Positions 22,839 through 33,910 of a DNA stretch of 64,000 nucleotides are shown here, in pieces (within the stretch, counting starts at the first letter, position 1; each line of letters opens with the position of its first letter). Under the pieces are notes generated by a model. That model worked only from the letters and a program-made list of their open reading frames with translations. It was not told the DNA's origin and did no database searches. The translations under genes and the position numbers were made by a program. The stretch spans positions 26,850,545-26,914,544 of the forward strand of contig NC_088790.1 of assembly GCF_949628265.1 (NCBI RefSeq), written 5' to 3'. The DNA is from Cloeon dipterum (lineage: Eukaryota; Arthropoda; Insecta; Ephemeroptera; Baetidae).

Positions 22839-25308
22839 ATGAGCCTAATAACAGCATCAATCGCTCTTCTTTTGGTCTCGTCCGCCGCCAGCGCTCAATA
22901 CCGACCTTCGGAGGCGCCGCGGCCCATCTACGTGTCGCCGGCGACGTCCTCCGAGCACCCTGGCGCCCTGTACCTGGCGTCCCTGGTGAACCAGCTGAGC
23001 ACCGAGCGCTACCGCATTCAGGGTCCGACGCCTGTGCCTGAAACCTACCCTTCCAGCACCTACTACGAAAACCCCGGACAGTCGCTGATGAGCCACTTGC
23101 AGACCTGGTACAACGAGGCCGCTGAGAGCTACCTGCAGCGTCCTCCGGAGGCCCCGTCCTCCAAGTATCCTACTCCTTCCGAAGGTGATTCCGGCCAGGG
23201 CGTCTACTACTGGCACGTGCCCGGCCAGGGCGACGACGAGTCCAGCACGGATATGAGCCAAAACGACATTGACGACATGGAGAACGTCAAGGGCAACGAC
23301 GTCGCCGTCACCGCCAACCCGCTTTTCGCGGCCATGGCCGGTTTCATCGGGCTGTCCACCCTGTTCGCCGCCTCCGTCATCCTCTTCCCGAAATTCGGCG
23401 GCGGCAGGAGTTTGCAGGACCGGGTTTGTCAAAATTTTTTATACTAATTCCATTCCAAAGACTAATTCTTATATAAAAATATAAAGATGAAATGTTCAAA
23501 TTTACAAAATTATAAGTGAATCGATACAGGGCAACAATTTTAAATTATTTGAACTGTTGGATGCAATAAGCAGTAGATAAACAATTTGTTCTGCAATTTG
23601 CAACAGTAAGAAAAGGACCGTGCTACTTTAAAAATTCAAATATTCCAAATTTTCTCCCCAATTTCCAGCGCTTGACCACATTTTCTTGGCAAATTTCGAT
23701 TCCTCTCGTCGAGTTCTGTCTAACAGCGCATGAAACCTTTCAAGGAAACACTTTGTTGCGGAAAAATAGAATTTCAAGTAAGGAGACATTCCTAACCATT
23801 TTAAAGATGAATGATACTGCAAAAGCCTGGAAAATGCTTGTTTCCAATGCATAAAATCGTCCCTTAGGATTCAGTTAAAGCCTAAATTGACCTAAGAAGC
23901 ACTGTAATTTTTTGAGAAAATTGCCTGGAAAGTTAGCGTGCTTTTCAAATGGTAATGGCTGTCTCCTTACTTGAAATCCGATTTAATTTCAAAACCAAGA
24001 GTTTCCCCAATAAGTGGCATACACCGTTGAACAGATCTCGACCAGAGGAATCGGAATATGCCAAGAAAATATGTTCAAGCACTCAAAATTTTGGAGAAAA
24101 TTGGCAAAAGTTGAATTTTTATTGTTGGAAGGCCCATTTTTACTATTGCAAATTATTCATCGATCAATTTTTTATGGCATCCAACAATTCAAATAATTTT
24201 CAATTGTTGCCCTGTATCATTCCACAGTGCTACTAATTGTAAGATAAATTTTGGGCTTCAATTAAATCCTAAGTCATGCATTGACAATAAGGATTTTCCA
24301 TTACCAATCCTGCTCTTTAAGAGAGAAAGTTATATTCTTCTCTAGTCCAAAAATTTGTCCAACTGTCCGGTGTGTTGGAAAGTGAAAACATGAAACGTAC
24401 GTCCAATAGAAAAATATTATTTATCGTGGCTAAATAGGGTCAAAACAAGCTTTATAAGAGGAATAAAAAATCTGATTTTAATTTTAAGTGATTATACTCA
24501 TATTACAATGAAAAAAGGAAGGCGTCTCTCCTGAAAAAAGGTTGCAATTTTAAACTATGATCAGGTGTGGAGGTCAAAATATTAATTAAAAAAAAAATAC
24601 GTTTGCATTTCTTCAAAAGATCTGTAAAAATAGGCAAAAGTACAAAAAAATAAAACATAATCATCCTAAAATCTGGGGATTCTGGTGGAAAAAATGTCCT
24701 ATATATATTTTACATTCCGACTATATTTTTAATTTATTTTATTTGTGAAAAATAAAAATCTCAAAATTAAATAAGACGAAAATTTTGAATTTTTCCGTTG
24801 ACCAAACTGGAGCTTTATGACGTGGCAGTCAGCTCAGAATGTTTGAAAACATTATCTCAAATCAATAACGAGCTTGTGTAATTTTCCCAGCCAAAATCGA
24901 AAAATCCAAAATTTCAGGTACAAAATTGTTTTCCACAGGAAACATCATCACAATTGGCCGAAATCAGGCTTCAAAATTCAAAATTTCCCATTATGGTAAA
25001 TCCCTTCCAGAATTTTTAACCTTCGGAGTGTGACTATAGTTTATACTTCACCAAATAAAATAATAAAAAATCCCCCAAAGAAGCTTCCACCAAAAACTTA
25101 AATATCAAATCCCAAGTAACTGATTAACAAATTAAAAAATGAAATTTTTGCATTTTTGTGGGCAAAAATTTCGTTGAACTAATTGAGTAAACCCATGTTT
25201 CAGGATCACGAGGACAGGGACTGGGGCAAGCAAATTGTGCGCTCCTTGCAGAAAATGCATCAGCAGCAACAACAGCAGCAGCAGAAGAAAGAAAACGTCA
25301 AGTCGTAA
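22839..25308 (+). CDS. Unrecognised secreted or type I membrane protein
   Basis: Two coding exons, 22839-23423 and 25204-25308, both phase 0, give 229 aa. Residues 1-21 form a signal peptide (MSLITASIALLLVSSAASAQ). The ectodomain (about 22-165) is rich in Pro, Ser, Tyr and Glu, with PxYPSSTYYENPGQS and an acidic run DDESSTDMSQNDIDD. A hydrophobic segment at about 168-188 (AAMAGFIGLSTLFAASVILF) is probably membrane-spanning. Exon 2 adds a short charged tail with a run of eight Gln (KMHQQQ...) and ends ENVKS. No cysteine-rich or catalytic motif is visible and the family is not recognised. The ATG is preceded by a splice acceptor (TTCTTTCCAG then GAAAAAATG), so a noncoding first exon is expected. 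GC-rich coding DNA in AT-rich surroundings and conserved splice phase support a real gene. The long antisense ORF over exon 1 is a shadow. Confidence 0.75.
23510..23800 (-). mobile_element. MITE family A, partial inverted copy
   Basis: It starts with a diverged right end (TTATAAGTGAATCGATACAGG) and runs to the block matching CTCCTTACTTGAAAT, where the next copy interrupts or abuts it. It lies in the intron of the membrane-protein gene. Confidence 0.75.
23801..24226 (+). mobile_element. MITE family A, copy 5
   Basis: The left border TTAAAGATGAATGATACTG is intact; the right end reads CTGTATCATTCCAC and has lost the TTAA. It is head-to-head with the partial inverted copy before it. Confidence 0.85.
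24227..25203 (+). other. Intron of the membrane-protein gene, 3' part
   Basis: About 1 kb, very AT-rich, ending at the acceptor ATGTTTCAG. No gene, RNA or repeat was recognised. Confidence 0.6.
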
Positions 25309-25576
25309 GGATACAAGCCGTCTTGTTTGACTGACTAGTGTTTATTTTTGTGTCGTAAACATTTTAGAGCTGCCAAACAGTGCTAGTAGCCGTTAAAATC
25401 GTTGTATTTAAAAGAAAGTGTGGACACAATCGGTGACAATTTTTTACGGGGGAGGTGGTGGTGGTGGTGCTTGACTCCAACACACACTGGACACAAATTT
25501 CTAAGCATCAAGTGTACAACAACTGTATTATTTATTTTTATATGCGCTAATTGTAATATATGCTCTGTACGATGGA

Positions 25577-25582
25577 ATAAAA
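25577..25582 (+). terminator. Poly(A) signal of the membrane-protein gene
   Basis: AATAAA about 270 bp after the TAA stop, in a plausible 3' UTR. Confidence 0.6.
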
Positions 25583-26020
25583 TCATTTATTTATTTATTT
25601 ATAGTCGGATCGGATTCATTAAAGAAAACGCTTTTTGTAGATCATATTGCACAACAGGAACGTGATAAAACTGCTTCAATCGTCAAAGTTTAAAACTAAT
25701 CCACAACCTTCATTAAATAGATTTCAAGGTAGCATGATTATCTTAAGGATAATTTCGTAATTTGTAAATTTTTTAGGCCCACTGAAGGTTGAACAGATTT
25801 TACACAGGCTGTTCCGGATCACTTTGAGAAAAACGTTGGATTGCAAAATCCCCACAGATTGGAAAATGTGGTGCTTGCCATTATTGTTGGAACAATTTGC
25901 CCCAACTGAGATGAGAGAGGGAGATTAAATACAAAAATAAATGAAAGCAAAAAGTGATTTGGCAGGCAAAATGAAAAAAAAACACGGCGTATTAAAAATT
26001 TAACAATTTCTAGTTTAAAT

Positions 26021-26317
26021 AATTCACCAGTTGCGTGCTCGAATCTACCAAAAGATGGCGTTACTGTATACTTTGGATTTAAGACTCAAATCTTCTAGAA
26101 TTATTTATTTTTATGAGCTGGAAACAAAAATCAGTCCAGCCATTCGCCTCAGAAACGATTCTACGGCGATTTGCTTAACCGATTTTTGTTTCCAGCCCGT
26201 TAAAATAAAACCTATTTAAGCGAAGAATGCACATTCACAGGATTAAATATGAAATTCCTTAAAATCGAAAGTATACGGTGGCGCCATCTGTTGGGGCTTC
26301 GAACGCAACTGGAGAAT
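26021..26317. mobile_element. Fold-back MITE family D, short copy
   Basis: Inverted ends AATTCACCAGTTGCGTGCTC and GCAACTGGAGAATT; the arms face each other across the ACGATTCTACGGCGAT centre. It is shorter than the full copies because the outer-arm blocks are reduced. Confidence 0.8.
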
Positions 26318-26368
26318 TTAATTATAATTGTAAAATGGCCTGAAACAATGTCAAAAACTTGTTCACTA

Positions 26369-26805
26369 CAATTGACCATTTGCATAAACCCTTAGTTATC
26401 AAAGCCGCCAACAGATGGCGCCACCACAGACTTTCTTAAAATTTTTGTTTTAAGCGGTTTTAAGGCATTTCCGCTGCGATTTCAGACTCAATCTAGCTAT
26501 TTTGCTTTTTTTTAATTAATTTGCTTTTTTTAACGTGCTGAAAACCAAAATCGGTTCAGCCATTCGCCGTAGAAACGTTGGAAAAGATTTTTTTAATTCA
26601 AAAAATAGTTTTGTCACGATTCTACGGCGATTGGCTGAACCGATTTTGGTTTTCAGCACGTCAAAAAATAGCAAATTAATTGAAGAATGCACAGTAGCTA
26701 GATTGAGTCTGAAATCGCAGCGGAAGTGCCTTAAAATCGAAAGTCGACGGTGGCGCCATCTGTTGGCGGCTTCGAACACTTACGGTTTATGCAACTGGTG
26801 AATTC
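26369..26805. mobile_element. Fold-back MITE family D, full copy 1
   Basis: 437 bp, nearly all inverted repeat. The left arm starts CAATTGACCATTTGCATAAA and includes CCGCCAACAGATGGCGCC; the right arm repeats these in reverse order (GGCGCCATCTGTTGGCGG). A transcript could fold into a hairpin with arms of about 200 bp. ORFs on both strands here are by-products of the repeat. It begins only about 50 bp from the short copy. Confidence 0.88.
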
Positions 26806-27148
26806 ACATAATTTTGTTTACGTACTTGGACCTTCAGAGGTATTAATTTTTTTTCATCTAGTTGCTTGGGGCTTCTACGCAAAAAGGGTAATATTTTTTT
26901 CCACTCCACTCAATAACGCTTATTGAATTCATCCGAATAAATGAAGCATTTTCCTAAGAATTAACCCTGCAAAGCCAGCCAGCGCCCTGCCAGCAGCAGT
27001 TCAGACGCGCATTCACTGATCACTCGCAGATCGTCAATGTCCAACGAACCAGCTCGCGTGGCATCACGAATAAATAGCATGCAAAAGGAAACAGATTTAA
27101 AACAAGGGGAGAGAGCAGAGCCACGTCGCCTCGTCCTTGTAACAATCA

Positions 27149-29149
27149 TCACATCATCAGCATAATGCAGGGGCAGTCAGGGTGCAGTCGTGGGTGCTCG
27201 AGGGCCACCATCCCCTGCTGCCTCAGGCCGTGCGTCACGCGTCGCATCGTGACGCGACCGTCCGAAGACGACACCTGTTCGTAGAACTCGTGCGCCAGGT
27301 CGCCGTCCGCATCGAAGAACTGCGACCTGCGAAACAAGAAGTGGATAATTAGTCAGAATTCGCAATAATCCGCATTTTTCAGGAAGCAAAAAATTTATTT
27401 TTGGATTTTTCTGTAATTTTACGCATTTTTCCGAAACAAATGCAATTGACCAGTTGCATAAACCCTTAGTTATTGAAGCCGCCAACAGATGGCGCAACCA
27501 CACTTTTTTTAAAATTTTGTTTGAAGCGGTTTTAAGGCATTTCCGCTGCGATTTCAGACTCAATCTAGCAATTTTGCTTTTTTTAATTAATTTGCTAATA
27601 TTTGACGTGCCGAAAGCCAAAATCGGCTCAACCATTCGCCGTAGAAACGTTGGAAAAGATTTTTTTATTTCAAAAAATAGTTTTTCACGATTCTACGGCG
27701 ATTGGCTGAACCGATTTTGGTTTTCAGCACGTCAAAAATTAATAAACTAATTGAAGAATGCACAGTAGCTAGATTGAGTCTGAAATCGCAGCGGAAGTGC
27801 CTTAAAATCGAAAGTCTACGGTGGCGCCATCTGTTGGCGGCTTTGAACACTTAGGGTTTATGCAACTGGTCAATTGTATCGAAGATAAAAAAACTCTCGT
27901 GGATTTTTACAGAAGCCCTGAGACTAAAAAATTTTAAAATTTCACCGTAATTCCACAAAATTTCAGACTTTTTGGCGCAAAATGTGACCTTTTCGGAGTT
28001 TCATTCATAAAAAAAATGCGAAAAACCCAAAACTAGTGTTTTTTTCCAGCAGTTTTTTTTTGCGCGAAAATCCAGTGAGTCATTTTTGCTTATTGCAAAA
28101 TTGGCAAACACTGCGTTTAGTACAAAACAAACACGAAGAAATTATTTTTAATTTGTTCAAATAATTAGGGCTGTGAATTTAGGACAGTTTAGTCCGACTA
28201 ATTGCTTGCGCGCTTCGTGGTTTGGATGAATTTTAGGAAACGTTTGCGGTTGCCGTTTATACCAAATTAATAGCAAAATAAAAAATTGTATTAATTTAAA
28301 ATATTTCTTATTCATTTTACTAGATATTAAATTTAAAATTGTACCGTAATTTCAATTTCTGAATGGAATGAACCGTTTTTGTGATATTTTTACTGCTAAA
28401 TTAAAAATGTCTAAAAATTGGCTATAAAATCGATTTTTCACTGCTGAAAATCGATTTAATAACCAAAATAAACCATAAACAATTTAATGAATTGGAAAAT
28501 CTCAGCTAGAATGCAAGCTTCTTGAACATTAGGGACCTGACTTCTGCAATAAAACCCAAATACTCGGTTTACCCCAGTCTTAATTTAAACCTTTTTCACT
28601 TTGATATATTTGAATGATTTAAAATCGCATGATTTGTGCTTATTTAATGGGATCGCAATTATTAGAAGCTCAGAAAAAGGCGTCCGGCAATTTTCAGTGC
28701 AAAATGCACGCCAAATATTCATGAATAAATAAAAATCACGATAAAATAGGTAAAATTACAGTGTTAGTCCGCAGAAAAAGACACGCACCCGTGAATCAAA
28801 GGCTTGTGTATTACCTAAACGCTAAAGAGAAATAAACAAATGACATGACAAAATTTCCATCAACTTCTGGAATAATTATTAATTCACAATGCGAACATTT
28901 CCATTGATTGATCAACCGAATTTAGCTAAAAATCGGGGCATTTTTCAGGCCGCAAAATGCGAAACATGACATTGTTCTAGCATATTTTCTCATTTACATT
29001 AATTAAAAGCGCAGTTAGTTCGCAATTATTGCTCACCCGAGTCTGTGGAGGACGAGCAGATTGCTAGGGGCCACGGGGGCTTTGTATGGGCGTGGAGCGG
29101 GCTCATGGTTGTCCTGCTCCTTGCTGTTCTTTGACCCGAGAAGTCCCAT
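27149..29149 (-). CDS. Small ORF immediately 3' of Klhdc3, function unknown
   Basis: Two exons, 29149-29037 and 27326-27149, join in phase to give 96 aa. The N-terminus is MGLLGSKNSKEQ; Gly2 followed by Leu-Leu-Gly-Ser fits an N-myristoylation site (inference). The middle is APSNLLVLHRLG, then FFDADGDLAHEFYEQ and SSDGRVTMRRVTHGLRQQG, a helix-loop-helix pattern vaguely like the EF-hand-type region of glutaminases. That resemblance is weak and no function is assigned. Its ATG lies 32 bp after the Klhdc3 stop with no room for a promoter, so it may be the second cistron of a dicistronic mRNA. An alternative acceptor at 29161-29162 would join it in phase to Klhdc3 exon 5. The 1.7-kb intron holds a nested pair of MITEs. 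Confidence 0.55.
27354..28113 (-). mobile_element. MITE family E copy, interrupted by a family D element
   Basis: The two halves, 27354-27442 and 27877-28113, match the intact E element at 61323-61674 in reverse orientation (shared blocks CGCATTTTTCCGAAACA, GCGCAAAATGTGACC, GCAAAATTGGCAAAC). Flanking 8-mers TAATTAGT and CGTTTAGT agree at 6 of 8. The D element at 27443-27876 was inserted later. Confidence 0.7.
27443..27876. mobile_element. Fold-back MITE family D, full copy 2
   Basis: 434 bp with almost perfect ends: CAATTGACCAGTTGCATAAA at the left and its exact reverse complement at the right. Interior arms match 26369-26805. It is nested inside a family E element, within the intron of the small ORF. 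Confidence 0.9.
28114..29036 (-). other. Intron sequence between the small-ORF exons
   Basis: AT-rich, about 0.9 kb, with no gene or clear repeat recognised. Confidence 0.5.
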
Positions 29150-29181
29150 CAAGTAGACGCCTTACTCAATGTCCGTCCGGC

Positions 29182-32100
29182 TCATGTCCAATAATGGGAC
29201 GAGTGGTGCGTCTGCTGGGCTTGTTTAATATACTGCGTCACAATGCACAAGGCTAGGAACAGAGAACGTCCTTTCAGCAGCAATGTTTTGATTTCAGACA
29301 CTGCTGTGAAAGTTGGTGGGCGTGGCAGGCGAGTGTCAAGAAGTAGTGCTACCACTACAACGGCGGGAAATAAGTTCGTCAGGTTCTGTCTGATGTCTTG
29401 ATTCCAAAAATTTGAAATTAAATATTCGAAATATTTCAAGACATGAGATGTAATTCAAATAGTGAAACGTAACTGTTTGTTTAAATAAAAAAATCGTTTA
29501 TTTAGATATTATACTGTCTACAAATAAAATATCATATCGGAATTCTTAGCTTTCTTGCTCTCGTTAAGTTTTTTACTATTTAAAACTGGGCACGCTTGTA
29601 AATGATCAAGTTCCTATTAAATTTTAATCTCTAATTATTATGTAATTCTAATTTTAGCTAGAGAAAATACGGAAAAGTCGGAGCCTTCATAAATTTTTTC
29701 ATGAGAATTAATACCTTGAATTTTTCAGATGAACAAATTGCCGTTTTAAATTTCAAATATGAAGGACTGACACTTTTCGATCAAGTCACACTTCTCGGAA
29801 GGATAGGTGCAATAACATTGATCCTTCTCATCAGACCCGTAAGTGCTAAGTGAGTGAGTGGATAGCGTGTTGTCCAAATATGTAACTAGCTCAACCATAT
29901 AATTTATCTCTGAATAATTTATATTCAAAATACGAAACGAAGGATACAACTCATTTAAACAGTTCGTTGGAGCACTAGGAACTCTCATACTAAAAAAAAT
30001 GGATATCATTGGCATTTGCTTTTTGATATTGAATATTCTTAAAGAATTTTCTTAATTCATAAGATTTCAAAACTGCAATAAATAACGATATTCTTCGAAT
30101 AACAGACGAATATTTTTTTATTGAACGTGTTTTGAGAAGAAACAAATCGTGTTTTAATGTTATTTTGTTCAATAATCATTATCACTTTTGAGAGAGAAGG
30201 TTGCAATATTGCAAATTGCACCCCAGACACCTAATTTGTGCTTGCTTCATAATGAACATACTTAAGTATCCCTTAAATCTAGCCAAAGTCTGTAAAGTAG
30301 GAAACAAAAAAAAATAATCTCAACCTCTTGGATCCGGACGGGTGATGTGTGAGATGTTGTTGGGTAAAGTCATCATGATCAGTTCTCGTCTAGAAGCAAT
30401 CCAAAGTCAGTTTTACTCTCGGCTAGATAAAAATAATATCTTACATGAGAACCGCAGGAACGTTTTTGCAGTCAATATTGTGCTTCAAAATCGTAGCAAA
30501 GCAGAGTGTTTTCAAAGTAGGCGCTGAAACAGACAGAGATCTCATTATAATAATGGAGACAGCTTAGTGTTCGCGCAAAATGCCGGCTTTTCCTGGATAA
30601 TTCCATGTGAGCGGTTTAAACCGGTTTTAACAGGAAAATTCCTTTATGCCTGCAAAAAGGCTTTAGGTGTGGATTTAGCGGATTTCAGTTGTGTTTATCA
30701 TCAAAACTTTAACCAAACACTCGTTATATTTCGATCTAGAATCTGAATTTGGATTTTTGATGAAAATTAAATTCGGTAAATTTCAAAATTTTTCAGAAAA
30801 AGTTAAAAAAAACTGGCTAAAATTTCGAACACTGGGCAGCTGTGTTATGGAATTTATTCTCTTCTCAACGCATTTTCAAATACAGCCTTTGCAACATTTA
30901 CACTCTCAAGGTTGAGTACTTACCAAAATCCAAAACGAAGAGGTCATTGTGATCCTGCAGTGGCACTGAATAGTGGGCTAAAACCTCTTCATCAGTGGAA
31001 TCTTCATCAGGTAAAGGACTGCAAAAAACAGTTAAGAAGGTGTGAGAAATGTTGCAATGAAACACAGGGCTGGGCATGGGAATGACTTTGCCATTGATTA
31101 TTGGCTCTGTTGCAAAATTCTATAAAAGCTTGTTTTGAATAATAAATTTTATGTGAACAAAAGTTAATAAATACCAGGGTTTGCAAACAACCACATTTTT
31201 TTTAAATTCAGAGGTGAAACCCATTTTTTTAATTTTTACTTGTTCTTGCAGGCAATGTTTGCACCTCGGTTTTCAATAATTTTCTATTAATTAGCTCATG
31301 ACCTTGACTTGAAAATATATGTCAGAGAGAAATTATTCAAGAAATTGAGGCAACACTCGATTCTGTCCACAGTCACGTGATCAGCGTGACGTCAGCTTCA
31401 ATTTGAGGCCCATGATGTAAGAAAGTGAGTTCGTACAATTTTACCACTGGCGAAAAAGTCCATCAGACTTTTGCTACAAAGTGGCAAGTGGGAGATTGGA
31501 CTTTTCCCTCGGAACGAACGAAATACATACCAACTCCCATATTTAACCGTTTAACATAGTTTTAAATGGTAAAACTGGTCAATTTAGAGTGCAAAAAAAA
31601 ACACACAAATACTGTTAAAAAAGCCACTGCACTGCAAGGTTGTGAAATTCCCATCCCATCCCTGAGAAAGTAGTACCTCGTGCCGCCGAACAAGAAGACT
31701 CGGTCGCCAAGCAAACAGCAAGACTGTCTCCTGCGCGGACACGGCGGCCTCTGCCCTTTGGGGTCCAGCAGCTGCCAGGTGAGGCTCACGGGATCGTAGC
31801 TCCAGAGATCATTGAAGTGTTGGTTGAAGTTGCCATTGTAGCCGCCAAACATGTGCAGTTTTTCTTTGTAAACGACTGTTGAGAAATTAATTACTCAAAT
31901 TATTCCTACGTCGCAAGATTTTTAACTCTTTTTTCTTACACATTGAGTGGCTTCGTCTGCCGATCGGAGGTGTGTTTTTCGGCACTGAGCTGTGCCATTT
32001 TTCCGTTCTTGTGTCCAAATATATGATTTGGTTGCAGTAAATTTCTGTTTGGCTGTGGTACTGTCCACTGGCGTCGCCTCGCCCGCCGAATATGTACATG

Positions 32101-33910
32101 TTGGGGCCGATGGCTGCTGCAGTGTGGAAGTCTCGATACGAAGGAGGATTGCCCTGAGAACATAATATGAAAATGGCTTTTTTACTGTTGAATCTGGCAA
32201 CAAAAATGGGTTTGAATTTAATTGGAAATTATGGATGTGCTTCAATGAAAGCGTAAAATTTGCAGATCGTACACAGACGTTTTATACTTTAATTTCAATG
32301 TTGTTTTAGTTATTTTTTAGGTGAGTTAATAAATATCATTGATTTTAAAATTCCTGACATAACTCTCAAAAAATGTTATGATTATGAAAAGGCTGGTTGA
32401 AATTTTCGAAATTTTAGAGGATTATCTTTTCTCAACCATAACATACTTAATAAGGAAATGATAAATTAGATGGTTTCTATTAAGGATTAAATTCTCATGA
32501 CAAAATAAATAATGTTGGTTGTTTCAAAGCAACATATTTTAAATTTTAAGCACCATATGAAGCAATGCAAATATGGTGGAGAAAAATATTTAGTCCAAAT
32601 TAACATACTCGTGGACAAATTAGGCTGTAAACCCCATTTTACTTCAAAGGAAAAGGATTGAAATTGAAAATTAATGTGTAGTGGTTGCGGAGCCGAGCTC
32701 CCACTCCTTTTTCATTTTTAGTCTAGGGTATTGTTATTCATGAGATTGTTAGAAATTCGTTAATGCAACAGAGAGAGATTTTGAATTTAAATTAGTTTTT
32801 GCCGGACACTTAAGCCAACAAGTCGCATCTTAATTGTTCCGAGCATTTAATTGAGAAGGACCCGGCTCAATCGGGTAAATTCTTTTCTAATTTAAATTGT
32901 TCTTCAAGTCGATTCTCTTAAATTGTTAATCCTAAAGTCAAAAATCATTTCTGTTTAAAGGTCCTTGTAAACTGTCAGACTAAGTCGCCAAGTGACTGAC
33001 GTTTATAAAGAGAAGAATTTGTTGAAAAATCCCGCAAGGTTTAATTTCCACCTCCTAACCCCAAAAATGCAAGGAAAGATGAATTAAATTCCCTACTGCA
33101 TTTTGATATCGCTGGAATTTTTCTTTCCTCTTTCCCCTTTAGCCCATTTCTGCGTCAACAACATTTAATTTATTTCTAACAAGATCTTTCCATAGTTTTT
33201 AAGACTAAAAAATGAATAAAAATATGGAAACAGAAACACTATTTGGTTTAAAAAAAATGCAAGAGAAGCAACAAAAACGCATATCATGCATTCCCCGCAT
33301 TCCCTAGAATGTGTTTTTTCCCCAAAAAATATAAAAATTATTTTTAAAAGCCTTACAGTCGTTCTAACAAATCTCCAGCACATTTTCCTCAGGTCCAGGC
33401 AGTAGACATCCTGCGTGAACTTGTCATATTCCTCCTCGAACCCTCCGTAAATGTACATGCAGTCGTCCAAAATGCAGGCAGAGTGGCCGTCCCGAGCGTC
33501 CGGAACCTGTCCGGTCACAGGCGGCGTCGACCATTGACGAGTAGCTGCAAAACGTACAAATTTCAGACCTAAACCTCAACCTGCAGCTTTGCTCTCATAC
33601 CAGGGTTGAAGCAGAAAAGGGTATTGCAGGCCCTGAGGTCGTTCCTGCCGCCCCAGAGGTACACTTTGCCCTCGAAGGAGACCACCGTGTGTCCGTACCG
33701 CTGGAACGGCGCCATTGCCGTGTTCTGTATGGGCACCGCGGTCCATCGGTAGGTGTTCGTGTTCAGGGCGTGCACGTCGATGGGTCGCATCAATCGGTAG
33801 TTCTCCCCCGTGCAGTAGCCGCCGAAGGAGAAGATCATGTAGCCGATGGGCACGGCGGCGTGGTTCACCCGCCTCGGCCCACCCTCCAGATACACTGTCC
33901 ACAGCATCAT
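29182..33910 (-). CDS. Klhdc3: Kelch domain-containing protein 3 (CUL2 E3 substrate receptor)
   Basis: In animals KLHDC3 is the substrate receptor of a CUL2 ubiquitin ligase that reads C-terminal degrons. Exons, in transcript order: 33910-33601, 33544-33357, 32153-31940, 31875-31677, 31018-30924 and probably 29303-29182. Phases join throughout to give 375 aa (human 382). The N-terminus MLWTVYLEGGPRRVNHAA is diagnostic. Kelch blades are seen as FSFGGYCTGENY, YLWGGRNDLRACN, ARDGHSACILDDCMYIYGG, YRDFHTAA ... MYIFGGRGD, GRRSHSM ... MFGGYNGNFNQHFNDLW and CPRRRQSCCLLGDRVFLFGG. Exon 5 ends DLFVLDF, as expected. The last exon (AVSEIKTL ... IVTQYIKQ) only loosely resembles the family's SLKTL ... VIQYNLDQ tail, and is the least certain part. 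Two adjacent ATGs open the ORF; family length favours the second, at 33907. Confidence 0.9.
31175..31354 (-). mobile_element. MITE family B, truncated copy
   Basis: The left end CAGGGTTTGCAAACAACC and about 180 bp of family-B interior are present; the right half is missing after GAGGCAACAC. It lies in the Klhdc3 intron between exons 4 and 5. Confidence 0.65.

Noticed and set aside
22857-23432. 191-aa antisense ORF over the membrane-protein exon
   Set aside because: It is a shadow of a GC-rich coding exon; the forward frame has a signal peptide, membrane segment and matching splice sites.
26516-27850. Several 60-150-aa ORFs on both strands near 26.5-27.8 kb
   Set aside because: They translate the arms of fold-back MITEs and recur in inverted form; they are not genes.
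29746-30015. 89-aa minus-strand ORF between Klhdc3 exons, considered as the last Klhdc3 exon
   Set aside because: The acceptor TTTTTTTAG would join it out of phase with an immediate stop (G-TA TGA), and the sequence does not resemble the KLHDC3 tail.
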